From Pseudomonadota bacterium (GTDB lineage: Bacteria; Pseudomonadota; Alphaproteobacteria; Rhizobiales; Devosiaceae), in NCBI GenBank assembly GCA_023388175.1, contig JAEWGT010000017.1, positions 553,360 through 617,359 on the forward strand: a stretch of 64,000 nucleotides of DNA. The letters are read 5' to 3'. This document shows, one piece after another, positions 26,405-35,315 of the stretch. Under the pieces are notes generated by a model. That model did no database searches. It saw only the letters and a list, made by a program, of their open reading frames with translations, and was not told where the DNA came from. Numbering within the stretch: position 1 is the first letter of the stretch; the number at the start of each line of letters is the position of its first letter. Both the position numbers and the translations under genes were made by a program.

Positions 26405-27406
26405 ATGGAATTCGGCATCACCTTCAAGGGATTTATCGAGGCGGACAGAGCGCGCTATCTGGTGCGCGCCGCCGAATATGCCGGCTTCTCCTATTGCTGG
26501 TTCTATGACAGCCACATCCTTTGGCGCGATTGCTATGCCGCCATCGCCATGTGCATGGAACACACGACCGACATGCGCTTCGGCCCACTCGTCACCAATC
26601 CCGATGTCCGCGACTGGTCCGTTGCTGCCTCCATCTTCGGCTCCCTGGCCAAACAGTCCGGTGGCCGTTTTGATCTCGCCGTCGGGCGCGGCGACTCGTC
26701 CATGCGCGTCATGGGCAAAAAGCCCGCCACCCTCAAGCGCGTTGCCGAATTCATCGACAAGACCAAGGCCATGGTGCGTGGCGAAGAAGTCTCCTATGGC
26801 GAAATCCCCGCCGCCGTTAAGTTCCCCTGGGCCGTAGGCCATGACATGCCGAGCTGGATCGCCGCCTATGGCCCTCTGGCTTTGAAGACGGCCGGCGAAA
26901 GTGCCGATGGCGTGGTTCTCCAGATCGCCGATCCGGGCCTCTGCAAATGGTTCACCGACCAGTGCCTTGAGGCCGGAAAGGCGGCGGGCAAGGACATGAG
27001 CAATTATCGTTCAATGGCTGCCGCGCCCGCCTATTTCGGCGACAAGAAACGCGCCATCGAGCATGTGAAATGGTTCCCCGCCATGGTCGGCAACCATGTT
27101 GCAGACATCGTCGAGAAGTATGGAGCGGACAGCGACAAGGTGCCCGCCAGCCTCACGAGCTATATCGAAAAACGCCGCGGCTACGACTATTCCAAGCACG
27201 GACAGGCCGATAACCCCTATCTCGATTTCATCAGCGATGATGTCGTGGAAAGTTTCTGCGTGCTGGGTGAGCCAGAAGACCACATCGCCAAGATTCGCGA
27301 TCTTGAGGCGGCTGGCGTCACTCAGTTCAACATCTATCTCGATAGCGGCGACGAGGAAGAAATCATCGCCCGCTATGGCCGCGAGGTGATCCCGGCGTTC
27401 CGCTAG
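26405..27406 (+). CDS. LLM-class F420-dependent oxidoreductase (CPS_4043-like family)
   Basis: This 333-residue luciferase-like oxidoreductase starts EFGITFKGFIEADRARYLVRAAEYAGFSYCWFYDSHILW and follows a proteobacterial family annotated as F420-dependent by computational partitioning. The TIM-barrel features FGPLVTNPDVRD and DLAVGRGDSSMRVMGKKPATL are visible. Its substrate is unknown. The shared operator with fgd and its place after the importer genes suggest that it uses the F420 the cluster provides. FMN use instead of F420 is the alternative. Confidence 0.82.
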   Translation: MEFGITFKGFIEADRARYLVRAAEYAGFSYCWFYDSHILWRDCYAAIAMCMEHTTDMRFGPLVTNPDVRDWSVAASIFGSLAKQSGGRFDLAVGRGDSSMRVMGKKPATLKRVAEFIDKTKAMVRGEEVSYGEIPAAVKFPWAVGHDMPSWIAAYGPLALKTAGESADGVVLQIADPGLCKWFTDQCLEAGKAAGKDMSNYRSMAAAPAYFGDKKRAIEHVKWFPAMVGNHVADIVEKYGADSDKVPASLTSYIEKRRGYDYSKHGQADNPYLDFISDDVVESFCVLGEPEDHIAKIRDLEAAGVTQFNIYLDSGDEEEIIARYGREVIPAFR

Positions 27407-27427
27407 AGGCTTAAATCTGCCTGGTTT

Positions 27428-27499
27428 CGTCACCACCGGGCTTGTCCGGTGGTTCATGCCTCCGCAAACCGGATTGCCCGGACAAGCCGGGCAATGACG
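27428..27499. repeat. family B palindromic repeat
   Basis: CACCACCGGGCTTGTCCGGTGG is followed by TTGCCCGGACAAGCCGGGCAA and TGACG. It lies between two converging units and may serve as a bidirectional terminator. Confidence 0.85.
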
Positions 27500-27527
27500 C
27501 TGTACGTGGCGCTTCAGCGTTGTCGCG

Positions 27528-28868
27528 CTAACGCCCGTTCGGCCCGATCAACCTTGAGCGGATCGCCGTGCTGATATTGTCGAAGACGAAGACAACGATC
27601 AGGATGAGCAGCACCATATAGGCCACCTTGTCCCAATCGGCATTGGTGCCCATGGCTTCGAGCAGTTTGAGCCCGATGCCACCCGCGCCCACTGCGCCGA
27701 TCACCGTGGCCGAGCGCGTATTGCTCTCCCAGAAATAGAGCGATTGCGACACGAAGACAGGAAGCACCTGCGGCACCACGCCGTAGCGATTGACCGAAAC
27801 GGGACTGGCGCCAACCGATTTCATGCCTTCGCGTTGCTTGTCGTCGACATTCTCCAATGCCTCGGCATAGACCTTGCCGAGCGCACCGGTATCGGTGAAG
27901 AAAATTGCCGCAATGCCGGGAATGGGGCCGGGGCCGAAGCCGCGCGTAAAGAACAGCGCCCAGATCAGCATGTCGACCGAGCGGATGAAGTCGAAGAAGC
28001 GCTTCATCAGCCAGTTCGCCGGACGATTGAGCACAATATTGCGCGCCGCGATGAAGGCCAGCGGAAAGGCGAACATGGTGGCGAGGAACGTGCCGACAAA
28101 GGCCATGACCAGCGTTTGCAGCAGCTTGGACAGAATATCGGCATGCTGCCAGGTCTGGTTGCCCATGAACTGTTCATAGACCAGTTGCGCATTGGCCTTG
28201 CCTTCGACCACCTGATCGCCGGAGAAGACGAGGCCTATGGTGGAGAAAAGATCATTGCCCCAGAGCGGTGAGCGCGGATCGTAGAGGAAATTGGCCCAGC
28301 CGAGGAACCGCCGCTGGACATAGACCTGATTGTCGCGGATCTCCGCCTGCCCCTCGAAGCCGAAGTCGACAATGACCTTCTGGCGGTCCTGAGCGATTGC
28401 GGGGGGTACTCCATCGGGCGCGAAGGCGCCGTTCTCGGTGATCGCCACCGGCCAGACCTGGCCGTCGAGATGCACCTCCACCTGGCTGGTGGTCACCTCA
28501 AGCCTGTCCGCCCCGCCGAAAGAAACGCTCATGCCGCCATCAGCGCGCGGAGTCAGCCAGTCGATCTCGGCATTGGCGGGATATTGTCCACGGCTTGACC
28601 ATTGCGGGGTCACGACGCCATCGTCGCCGAAGCGCAGGCGCGGCTGGGCGCGCCAGCTATACCAGTCCTGGACATAGATGGCCGCGCGATCCCACTTGCC
28701 ATTTTGCAGGGCCGGGCCGACGCTGAAGAAGAACCAGGCAAAGACCAGATAGAGCACGGCAATGGCCATGCCGATGATCAGCCCATAGCGCTTGAGCGGG
28801 CTCTGGTTGAAGATTTCGGGGAATTTCTGTTCGAGCCGGTGACGCTCGGCGGCGCTGATCGCACTCAT
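27528..28868 (-). CDS. phnE: phosphonate ABC permease PhnE with large periplasmic insert
   Basis: This 446-residue permease is the last gene of the first phnCDEE unit. The C-terminal 200 residues are ordinary PhnE: LLQTLVMAFVGTFLATM, then the GMKSVGASPVSVNRYGVVPQVLP loop that contacts the ATPase and SATVIGAVGAGGIG. Between the first helix (about 26-50) and the second (about 246) lies an insert of some 190 polar residues, predicted outside the membrane. Typical PhnE has 260-300 residues. The start overlaps the previous phnE stop as ATGA. Confidence 0.88.
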   Translation of the reverse strand: MSAISAAERHRLEQKFPEIFNQSPLKRYGLIIGMAIAVLYLVFAWFFFSVGPALQNGKWDRAAIYVQDWYSWRAQPRLRFGDDGVVTPQWSSRGQYPANAEIDWLTPRADGGMSVSFGGADRLEVTTSQVEVHLDGQVWPVAITENGAFAPDGVPPAIAQDRQKVIVDFGFEGQAEIRDNQVYVQRRFLGWANFLYDPRSPLWGNDLFSTIGLVFSGDQVVEGKANAQLVYEQFMGNQTWQHADILSKLLQTLVMAFVGTFLATMFAFPLAFIAARNIVLNRPANWLMKRFFDFIRSVDMLIWALFFTRGFGPGPIPGIAAIFFTDTGALGKVYAEALENVDDKQREGMKSVGASPVSVNRYGVVPQVLPVFVSQSLYFWESNTRSATVIGAVGAGGIGLKLLEAMGTNADWDKVAYMVLLILIVVFVFDNISTAIRSRLIGPNGR

Positions 28869-29839
28869 GCCGCTGCCCTCCCCAGATTGAAGCCCTGGCT
28901 GCCGACAAGCCGCCGGCGCAGCCAGCCGGAAAACTGGTCGATGGCGATGATGGTCACGAGCAGCAGGATGATGATGGCATAGGTCTGGGCTGCATAGTCC
29001 CGCCCGATGGAGAGGCGGAACACCTCGCCAATGCCGCCGCCGCCTACGGCCCCGATAATGGTGGAGGCCCGCACATTGATTTCAAGGCGCAGCAGCGTGT
29101 AGCTGACGAAGTTGGGCATGACCTGCGGCACGATGGCGTAGCGCACCCGCTCCAGCCAGCTTGCGCCGACCGACTTCAAACCCTCGTCGGGCTTCATGTC
29201 GGCGTTTTCGACCACTTCAAAGAACAGCTTTCCGAGCGCTCCGATCGTATGCAGCGCAATGGCGACAATTGCGGCGATGGGACCAATGGAGAGAATGGCC
29301 GTCAGCAGGCCGGCAATGACGATCTCGGGGAAGGCGCGCATCACTTCCATGATGCGGCGAACCACCCAGCGCACCGCGCCCGCGCCGACCAGGTTGGTGG
29401 CTGCGAAAAAGCACAGGATGAAGCCGATAGCCCCGCCGATGATGGTCGCAACAATGGCGATGTTTACGGTCACGACGAGCTGGTAGATGAAATAGGGAAT
29501 ATAGAGCGTGTCGGTCAGATAGATCCGATTGGCCGTGTAGTTGTATTTGAGCGAGCCGTCGAAATAGGGCGACTCCAGATCGAACATGGCGCGGAATATT
29601 TCCAGCGGATCGCGCGGCACGAAGTTCTTGATGAAGTCGAACATATAGGGGAGGCGTTCGAAGAACTTTCCCGAATTTTCAGCATTGGCGAAGGCCATTG
29701 CCGCACCCAGCGCTACGATCACACCGATGACGATCAGCAGTGAATAAAGCCTGCGGCTGAACACCTGCGTGCGGTAATGGCGCAGCAGAATATTGCCGTC
29801 AGGCGACAGGCCTGAATTGGGCGCAGAAAGGTCAGCCAT
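28865..29839 (-). CDS. phnE: phosphonate ABC permease PhnE
   Basis: This PhnE-type permease has 324 residues from the ATG at 29839; a GTG two codons upstream is less likely because AGG stands five bases before the ATG. The coupling loop DEGLKSVGASWLERVRYAIVPQ and ASTIIGAVGGGGIGEVF are typical. About 90 residues separate helix one and helix two, more than usual. It pairs with the longer PhnE as a heterodimer. Confidence 0.9.
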   Translation of the reverse strand: MADLSAPNSGLSPDGNILLRHYRTQVFSRRLYSLLIVIGVIVALGAAMAFANAENSGKFFERLPYMFDFIKNFVPRDPLEIFRAMFDLESPYFDGSLKYNYTANRIYLTDTLYIPYFIYQLVVTVNIAIVATIIGGAIGFILCFFAATNLVGAGAVRWVVRRIMEVMRAFPEIVIAGLLTAILSIGPIAAIVAIALHTIGALGKLFFEVVENADMKPDEGLKSVGASWLERVRYAIVPQVMPNFVSYTLLRLEINVRASTIIGAVGGGGIGEVFRLSIGRDYAAQTYAIIILLLVTIIAIDQFSGWLRRRLVGSQGFNLGRAAA

Positions 29840-29862
29840 GGTCACCTGCCCGGATAAGGAAA

Positions 29863-29886
29863 CGGCGGCGCCAGAAGGCGCCGCCG
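29863..29886 (-). terminator. intra-operon hairpin between phnD and phnE
   Basis: A perfect 10-bp stem CGGCGGCGCC/GGCGCCGCCG with a 4-base loop is followed on the minus strand by TTTCC. Such hairpins after binding-protein genes usually stabilise that part of the mRNA or end a share of transcripts. Confidence 0.65.
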
Positions 29887-29896
29887 CAATGATGTA

Positions 29897-30799
29897 TCAG
29901 CCGCCGATAACCGAGCGACGGGCTTCCACGATGGTTTCGTAGAACGAGGCGTCGACTTCGGTGAAGCCGGAATTGGCGCCGCCGGTAAAGCCCTGGAAGC
30001 ATTCAAGGTCTTCGCCCGGCAGGGCCAGGAAGTACTGCTTGACCTGTTCCTTGAGGTCGGCCGGCAGCGCGTTCGACACCATCAGCGGGCCATTCGGGAT
30101 CAGCGGCGAGCGCCACACTTCGGTCAGGTCGTCAGTGTCGAGGATACCCTTGTCGACCATGATGCGCAGATTGCCGGTCGAATAGCCTTCCGACCATTCG
30201 CCCACGCCCGAACCATAGGTGGTACCGCCATCCCAGGTGCCGTCGAGAACGCCGAGCACGAGGTTTTCATGGCCGCCGCCAAAACCGGTTTCGCCAAAGA
30301 AGGTCTCAATGGGCTCGCCCAGATCATTCGGCAGCGACACGCTGGGAACGAGGAAGCCGGAGGTGGAGTCCGGATCGGCAAAACCAAGCTTCTTGCCACG
30401 CAGGCCTTCGAGATCGGTGATGCCCGAGTCTGCGGACACCACCAGCAGCGTGTAGTAACCGGTCGCGCCGTCTTCGTTGACGGTGGTCAGGATTGGATCG
30501 ACTGCATCGGCGCTCTGCAGCGCGATGGCGGCGTAGGAGGATGCGCCCATGATGGCGATGTCGATCGTGCCGCCGAGCAAGCCCTGAATGACGCCATTGT
30601 AGTTCGGCGAGGGGAAGAGCTGGACATCGGACACGCCGGTCGCAGCCTTGAGTCCCTCGACAACACATGCGGTTTTACGAACCTGATCGGCTTCGTTTTC
30701 GCTGCCATCAAGCCCAATGCGCAGGACGGAAACGTCCTGGGCGAAGGCGGTGGAGGCCATGGACAGGGCCACGGAGGCCAGGAGCAGTTTGCGGATCAC
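29897..30799 (-). CDS. phnD: phosphonate-binding periplasmic protein PhnD
   Basis: This 300-residue phosphate/phosphonate-type binding protein has a signal peptide (about 1-20, ending AFAQ). PhnD features are LRIGLDGSENEADQ, FPSPNYNGVIQGLLGGTIDIAIMGASSYAAI and the GFADPDSTSGFLVP anion-binding stretch. The GTG at 30799 is chosen, with AAGGAG seven bases upstream. The ligand could be a different organophosphonate from the second PhnD at 44027. Confidence 0.92.
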   Translation of the reverse strand: MIRKLLLASVALSMASTAFAQDVSVLRIGLDGSENEADQVRKTACVVEGLKAATGVSDVQLFPSPNYNGVIQGLLGGTIDIAIMGASSYAAIALQSADAVDPILTTVNEDGATGYYTLLVVSADSGITDLEGLRGKKLGFADPDSTSGFLVPSVSLPNDLGEPIETFFGETGFGGGHENLVLGVLDGTWDGGTTYGSGVGEWSEGYSTGNLRIMVDKGILDTDDLTEVWRSPLIPNGPLMVSNALPADLKEQVKQYFLALPGEDLECFQGFTGGANSGFTEVDASFYETIVEARRSVIGG

Positions 30800-30865
30800 G
30801 TTAAGTCTCCTTTGGTGATGCGGCTTTTCGGCAGGCGGAGGAGCCACCTGCGGAATTGGGATGGA

Positions 30866-31696
30866 TCAGGGCGCCTGCTGCGCATTGCTGGGCGTCCTGG
30901 GCAGGACCGGCGCGACGGGGGCGATGGAGGTCGAGGTCATCGCCTCGGAAAACGCCTCTTTGAGACCATCCGCGCCGTAAATCTGGCGGGCGACATCGGT
31001 GGTCAGTTCGTCCGGCGTGCCATCGAAAACCACTTTGCCCTGGCTCATGCCGACGATGCGCTCGCAATAGGCGCGGGCCGTGTCCAGCGTATGCAGGTTG
31101 GTGATGACGGTCATGCCCTCGGCATTGATGTCGCGCAGGCTGTCCATGACGATCTGGGCATTGCGCGGATCGAGCGAAGCAATCGGCTCGTCAGCCAGGA
31201 TCATTTTCGGCTTCTGCATCAAGGCGCGGGCAATGGCCACACGCTGCTGCTGGCCACCCGAGAGGGTCTGCGCCCACTGCATTGCCGTCGGGGCGATATC
31301 GAGCCGTTCCAGCGCCTTGAGCGCCTCGTACTGTTCCTCCGCCGTGAAGAGCTGGAGCAGATTGGCGACGGGATTGCGGCCATTGAGCCGCCCCAGCATG
31401 ACATTGGTCATGACATCGAGACGCGGCACGAGATTGAACTGCTGGAAGATCATAGCGCAGTCGCGCTGCCAGCCCCGCAGGGCGGCGCCGCGCAGTTCCG
31501 ACACTTTCACCCCGTCATAGTCGATGTAGCCGTCCGACACGTCGTTGAGACGGTTGATCATGCGCAGCAGCGTGGACTTGCCCGCACCCGAGCGCCCGAT
31601 AATGCCAACCATCTGGCCGTGGGGGATTTCCAGCGTCACATCGTTGACGGCCAGCTTGTCGCCGAACCGTCGCGTAACATGAGAAATCCTGAGCAT
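30866..31696 (-). CDS. phnC: phosphonate ABC ATP-binding protein PhnC
   Basis: This 276-residue ATPase has Walker A GRSGAGKSTLLRMINRL, signature LSGGQQQRVAIARAL and Walker B ILADEPIASLDP, with the PhnC-type D-loop and the NLHTLDTA switch. The first 260 residues are standard; the tail beyond is low-complexity. It is the first gene of the unit and has a Pho-box array about 47 bases upstream. Confidence 0.93.
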   Translation of the reverse strand: MLRISHVTRRFGDKLAVNDVTLEIPHGQMVGIIGRSGAGKSTLLRMINRLNDVSDGYIDYDGVKVSELRGAALRGWQRDCAMIFQQFNLVPRLDVMTNVMLGRLNGRNPVANLLQLFTAEEQYEALKALERLDIAPTAMQWAQTLSGGQQQRVAIARALMQKPKMILADEPIASLDPRNAQIVMDSLRDINAEGMTVITNLHTLDTARAYCERIVGMSQGKVVFDGTPDELTTDVARQIYGADGLKEAFSEAMTSTSIAPVAPVLPRTPSNAQQAP

Positions 31697-31742
31697 CAGC
31701 AGCGCCCCCGCTATTGTGTTGCGGCACACCTAGGGGGCAGAG

Positions 31743-31771
31743 GTGACGTCAAAATAACAGTTGAATGACGG
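31743..31771 (-). promoter_or_regulatory. Pho box array before phnC (first set)
   Basis: Read on the minus strand, three 7-mers lie at 11-base spacing: CCGTCAT-TCAA-CTGTTAT-TTTG-ACGTCAC. The PhoB repeat is CTGTCAT with 4-base spacers, so the first two units fit well. The position 47 bases before phnC fits activation under phosphate starvation. Confidence 0.65.
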
Positions 31772-31779
31772 TTCGGTGA

Positions 31780-32400
31780 CTACACACCGCCCTCATACTT
31801 TTCGACAAATGCTTCCGCGCCGAGTGCCCGAAAATCTGGCAAAGCGACATGCAACTGCTCGTGGCTCCAGTCCCACCACTTGAGCGCGTCGAGCCGGCCG
31901 GCCACATCATCGGAAAACCTTTGGCGGATGGTGCGCGCCGGAACGCCCACGGCAATGGCGAAAGCGGCCACGTCCTTGGTTACGACGGCATTGGAGCCGA
32001 TGATCGCACCATTTCCGATGCTGACGCCCGGCATGATGACGGCGCCATGGCCGATCCAGGTATCATGGCCGATGCTTATCGAATTGCTCTCCCGCCACTC
32101 GAAGAACGCAGCATCATTCTCCTCACCTTCGAAATAGTCGGCGGAGCGATAGGTGAAGTGGTGCAGCGAAGCGCGCTCCATAGGGTGCATGGACGCATAA
32201 ATACGCACATGGGCCGCGATGTTGGAAAACTTGCCGATCTCGGCATAGGCGATCTGGGTGTGGCCCACGCAATAGGAATAATCGCCCAGCGTCGAGAACG
32301 ACACCGAACATCCTGCGCCCACTTCCGTATAGCGGCCCAACACCGACTGGTTGACCCGCGCGCTGGGGTGAATGAACGGCTCAAGCCCGAGTTGTTTCAC
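31780..32400 (-). CDS. hexapeptide-repeat transferase of phosphonate metabolism
   Basis: This 206-residue left-handed beta-helix acyltransferase-like protein belongs to the family found with C-P lyase genes (chloramphenicol-acetyltransferase-like). Hexapeptide turns are clear at IHPSARVNQSVLGRYTEVGAGCSV and ISIGHDTWIGHGAVIMPGVSIGNGAIIGSNAVV. The GTG at 32400 is chosen, with GGAG seven bases upstream; an open frame further upstream overlaps phnN and looks noncoding. It follows phnN by four bases. The acceptor is unknown. Confidence 0.85.
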   Translation of the reverse strand: MKQLGLEPFIHPSARVNQSVLGRYTEVGAGCSVSFSTLGDYSYCVGHTQIAYAEIGKFSNIAAHVRIYASMHPMERASLHHFTYRSADYFEGEENDAAFFEWRESNSISIGHDTWIGHGAVIMPGVSIGNGAIIGSNAVVTKDVAAFAIAVGVPARTIRQRFSDDVAGRLDALKWWDWSHEQLHVALPDFRALGAEAFVEKYEGGV

Positions 32401-32404
32401 TTCT

Positions 32405-33007
32405 CTACACTCCTGGGCGGCGCCGGGCCGCAATATCCTCAAGCAATTGAACAAATTGCTCACCCGCCTCAGCAAGGTCCCCGGAATTGTCGATCTGGAT
32501 CGTGCTGGGCGGCAGCATAGCGGGCACCGCACGATTGAGCCGCAACGCCAGGCTCTCCGCGCTTTCCCGCCCACGCGCGGCCAGCCGCCGTGCGATGACA
32601 TCACGTGCCGCGGTGATTTCAACGACAAGCGCAGTCCGATATCGTGCCATCAATGCCGGTATAATAGCCCGGGAGAGATTGGCGATGACCACCCTGCCCT
32701 CGGAAAGGTCGGCCTCAAGCTCCACCGGCAGGCCGTAGCGCAGGCCATGCGCCGCCCAACTCAAGGCAAATTGGCCTTGCCGTTCGGCAGCCTCGAACGC
32801 CTCCGGCGACAGGCTGTCATGGTCTTCGCTGCCGGCATCGGCCGAGCGGGTGACCACCCGCCGGACAATACTGACCGTGCCGGGCGGCAGGCGGTCCCGC
32901 GCATAGCTGATCACACTGTCCTTACCCACTCCACTGGGGCCGACCACGGCCACGAACGTGCCGGTTTTCGTCTGCGGCTCCGGCTTGATGGAGAGGCGAT
33001 TGGTCAT
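32405..33007 (-). CDS. phnN: ribose 1,5-bisphosphate phosphokinase PhnN
   Basis: This 200-residue kinase phosphorylates ribose 1,5-bisphosphate to PRPP, the salvage step of the C-P lyase pathway. The P-loop GPSGVGKDS is near residue 22, and the guanylate-kinase-like RRVVTRSADAGSEDHDSLS segment follows. The start at 33007 gives the usual short lead before the P-loop, but no convincing ribosome site is seen; the frame is open to 33064. It is located away from phnF-M, between rpiR and the hexapeptide gene. Confidence 0.88.
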   Translation of the reverse strand: MTNRLSIKPEPQTKTGTFVAVVGPSGVGKDSVISYARDRLPPGTVSIVRRVVTRSADAGSEDHDSLSPEAFEAAERQGQFALSWAAHGLRYGLPVELEADLSEGRVVIANLSRAIIPALMARYRTALVVEITAARDVIARRLAARGRESAESLALRLNRAVPAMLPPSTIQIDNSGDLAEAGEQFVQLLEDIAARRRPGV

Positions 33008-33073
33008 GACACTGTGCGGCCCTTTACTCCAGTCTGCCCTTAGGGCCATTGCATGACAGAACAACGACAGGCG

Positions 33074-33913
33074 CTAGAAAGACCCCGCCTCCAATGCGCC
33101 CATGCGCTTACTGGCACTGGGCCAGGCCAGTTCGGTGGTCCGCGCAATGATCGCCTCGACCAGTGCCAGCACGGCGCCGTTGGCGTCCCAGGTGCGTCCG
33201 GTCTCGGTCTGGCAGGGCAGAACATGCCTGGCATGCCGCGCCACCGGGCTCAGCCATTCATCGGTGATCAGCACGACATGCGCGCGTTTTCGGGCCAGAT
33301 CCGCAGCGGTTTGCAGCAGCGCATCGTCATAGCGCCGCACGTCGAACAGGATAGCCAGATCCCCGGGCCGGACATCGATCATCTGATCGGCACGGGTCGC
33401 CATGCGGCCATCCAGCCGGCTGACAGCGGGCCGCACCATCCGCAGATGCGCTTCGAGATAGCCTGCCAGAAAATCGGTAAAGCGTCCTCCGGCGAGATAA
33501 CAATGTCCCTTGCCCTCCGCCAGTTTCTGGCACACCGATTCAAATTCCCAATCGGGGATGAGGTGAAGGGTGTCGCTGGCCCGCTGCGCGGCCTGGTGCA
33601 GAAACCCTGCGAGAAAACTGCCTTCCCCTTCAGCCATTGGCAGGCGCGCCGGTCGCTCCAGCGGCGATTTGGACCGCTCCTCCAGTTCCTCGCGCAAGGC
33701 GCGCTGGAAATCGGGATAGGATTTGAAGCCGAGCTGGGCAACGAAGCGTACGACAGTCGCTGCACTGACATCGGCACCGGACGCAAATTCTGCCACCGGG
33801 GCCAAGCCGAGCAACGGATAGTTTCCCAGGAGGCCGCGCGCCGCCTTTCGGCCTGCCCCGGTCAGTTCGCCATGCAGATCATGGATACGCGCTGCAACAG
33901 TTTTTCCCTCCAT
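33074..33913 (-). CDS. RpiR/MurR-family transcriptional regulator
   Basis: This regulator of about 279 residues has an N-terminal HTH_6 domain (GADVSAATVVRFVAQLGFKSYPDFQRAL) and a C-terminal SIS sugar-phosphate-binding domain (about 130-250). The ATG at 33913 has AGGAGG just upstream; an alternative ATG lies at 33940. It is divergent from the amidohydrolase gene at 34004, so it probably controls the TRAP/ligase/dehydrogenase cluster. The SIS domain hints at a phosphorylated or carboxylated effector. Confidence 0.87.
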   Translation of the reverse strand: MEGKTVAARIHDLHGELTGAGRKAARGLLGNYPLLGLAPVAEFASGADVSAATVVRFVAQLGFKSYPDFQRALREELEERSKSPLERPARLPMAEGEGSFLAGFLHQAAQRASDTLHLIPDWEFESVCQKLAEGKGHCYLAGGRFTDFLAGYLEAHLRMVRPAVSRLDGRMATRADQMIDVRPGDLAILFDVRRYDDALLQTAADLARKRAHVVLITDEWLSPVARHARHVLPCQTETGRTWDANGAVLALVEAIIARTTELAWPSASKRMGALEAGSF

Positions 33914-33939
33914 CCCCTCCTGAACCTCACATTTCAGCA

Positions 33940-33972
33940 TTGACAGTTTTTGCGTTTATGGAACTACTGTTA
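33940..33972. promoter_or_regulatory. divergent control region between rpiR and the amidohydrolase gene
   Basis: TTGACA at 33940 could be a -35 element. TGACAGT (33941-33947) and ACTGTTA (33966-33972) form an imperfect inverted repeat, six of seven bases matching, that may be the RpiR operator. No clear -10 box is seen. Confidence 0.3.
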
Positions 33973-34003
33973 CAGAAGTTAATCGCTCAAGCGTAGAGGG
34001 ATA

Positions 34004-34765
34004 ATGGGCGGACTTGCGGAAAAGGCAGTTCTGGTGAGCAGGGCGGAGGGCACATCGCCTTTCGTGCTGGTCTGCGACCACGCCTCCCGTCATATCCCCG
34101 AGCGCTATGGCGATATGGGCCTCAGTGATGCCGAGCGCGTAAGCCACATCGCCTGGGACCCCGGCGCGCTGGCGGTAAGCCAGTCGCTGTCCGAACTGCT
34201 CGATGCCCCACTGGTGGAATCGAAGATTTCGCGGCTCATCATCGACGCAAACCGCGACCTCGACGCTCCGGACCTGATCTGGACCCTTTCTGAGGCCACC
34301 AGCATTGACGCCAACAAGAACCTGCCGCCCGAAGAGCGCCAGTTCCGTATCGACAATTATCATCGACCCTATCATGACGCCGTCGACGCGGTCCTGAGCG
34401 CACGCGCCGCTGCCGGCCGGGAAACAATTCTGGTCTGTGTCCACTCCTTTACGCCCGTCTTTCTCGGCAAGGCACGCCCCTGGCCCATCGGGCTCATTCA
34501 CGGCAGGGACGAAAGCCTTACCCGCGCGCTGCAAGCGGCTCTGGCCGCAGACGCGCCTGCGCTCAATATCGGCTGGAACGAACCCTATGCCGCGCTCAAC
34601 GGAGTGACACTAACGCTGGAGAAACATGGCGATGGCAGGGGCCTCCCTGCCACCATGATCGAAATCCGCAATGACGAAATAGCCGAACCGGAAGGCGTGG
34701 CGGTGTGGGCCGAAAGGCTGGCCCGCGGTCTCGAAACGGCGCGGCAGAAGACACGGCGAGGATAG
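34004..34765 (+). CDS. N-formylglutamate amidohydrolase family protein
   Basis: This 253-residue zinc amidohydrolase of the FGase family (related to HutG) starts with VCDHASRHIPERYGD, which carries the first metal ligands. DANRDLDAPDLIW and VHSFTPVF follow, with EKHGDGRGLPATMIEIRND near the end. No histidine-use genes are nearby. In this cluster it may remove the glutamyl group from a gamma-glutamylated product rather than act on formylglutamate. It is divergent from rpiR and first of its set. Confidence 0.85.
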   Translation: MGGLAEKAVLVSRAEGTSPFVLVCDHASRHIPERYGDMGLSDAERVSHIAWDPGALAVSQSLSELLDAPLVESKISRLIIDANRDLDAPDLIWTLSEATSIDANKNLPPEERQFRIDNYHRPYHDAVDAVLSARAAAGRETILVCVHSFTPVFLGKARPWPIGLIHGRDESLTRALQAALAADAPALNIGWNEPYAALNGVTLTLEKHGDGRGLPATMIEIRNDEIAEPEGVAVWAERLARGLETARQKTRRG

Positions 34766-34802
34766 GTCCCATGCACACCAGTCTTCGACAAGGATTGCGC
34801 TC

Positions 34803-35315
34803 ATGCCGACAGTGATCAGGCTTTATGTGCATTATGTCGATCTGGTGAACCGCAAGATCGGTCGCGTTGCCATGTATCTGCTGTTCGTCATGGGCGCCAT
34901 ACTGCTCTATTCGACCTTCTCACGTCTTATCACAGGCATGCCGGTCAACTGGGCGCTGGAAATGACCCAGTTCATGCTGGTGAGCTATTTCCTGCTCGGT
35001 GGCGCCTATTCGATGCAGGACAATGCCCATGTTCGCATGGACCTGTTCTATGGACGCCTGAAGCCACAGCGGCAGGCCTTTGTGGACGTCTTCACCATCC
35101 TGTTTGTCATCTTCTATCTCGTGGTCATGGTGCGGGGTGGCTGGTCGAGCAGCGAATACGCCATCACCTATAACCAGAAAAATTACTCGTCCTGGTCGCC
35201 CCCCATGTGGCCGGTCAAGACGCTGATGACGCTTGGAATTTTCCTGATGCTGATTCAGGCGATCTCCAACCTGTTCAAGGACATTGCCACGGCGATCGGA
35301 AGGCCGCTGTCATGA
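34803..35315 (+). CDS. TRAP transporter small permease (DctQ type)
   Basis: This 170-residue four-helix membrane protein of the DctQ family is recognised by FSRLITGMPVNWALEMTQFMLVSYFLLGGAYSMQDNAHVRMDLFYGRL, with the conserved W-x-E and H-VR-D features. It pairs with the large permease that starts inside its stop codon (ATGA). Confidence 0.92.
   Translation: MPTVIRLYVHYVDLVNRKIGRVAMYLLFVMGAILLYSTFSRLITGMPVNWALEMTQFMLVSYFLLGGAYSMQDNAHVRMDLFYGRLKPQRQAFVDVFTILFVIFYLVVMVRGGWSSSEYAITYNQKNYSSWSPPMWPVKTLMTLGIFLMLIQAISNLFKDIATAIGRPLS

Noticed and set aside
30269..31768. 499-codon open frame on the plus strand across phnD and phnC
   Set aside because: It runs across two clear genes and their intergenic gap on the other strand and has no recognisable protein features.
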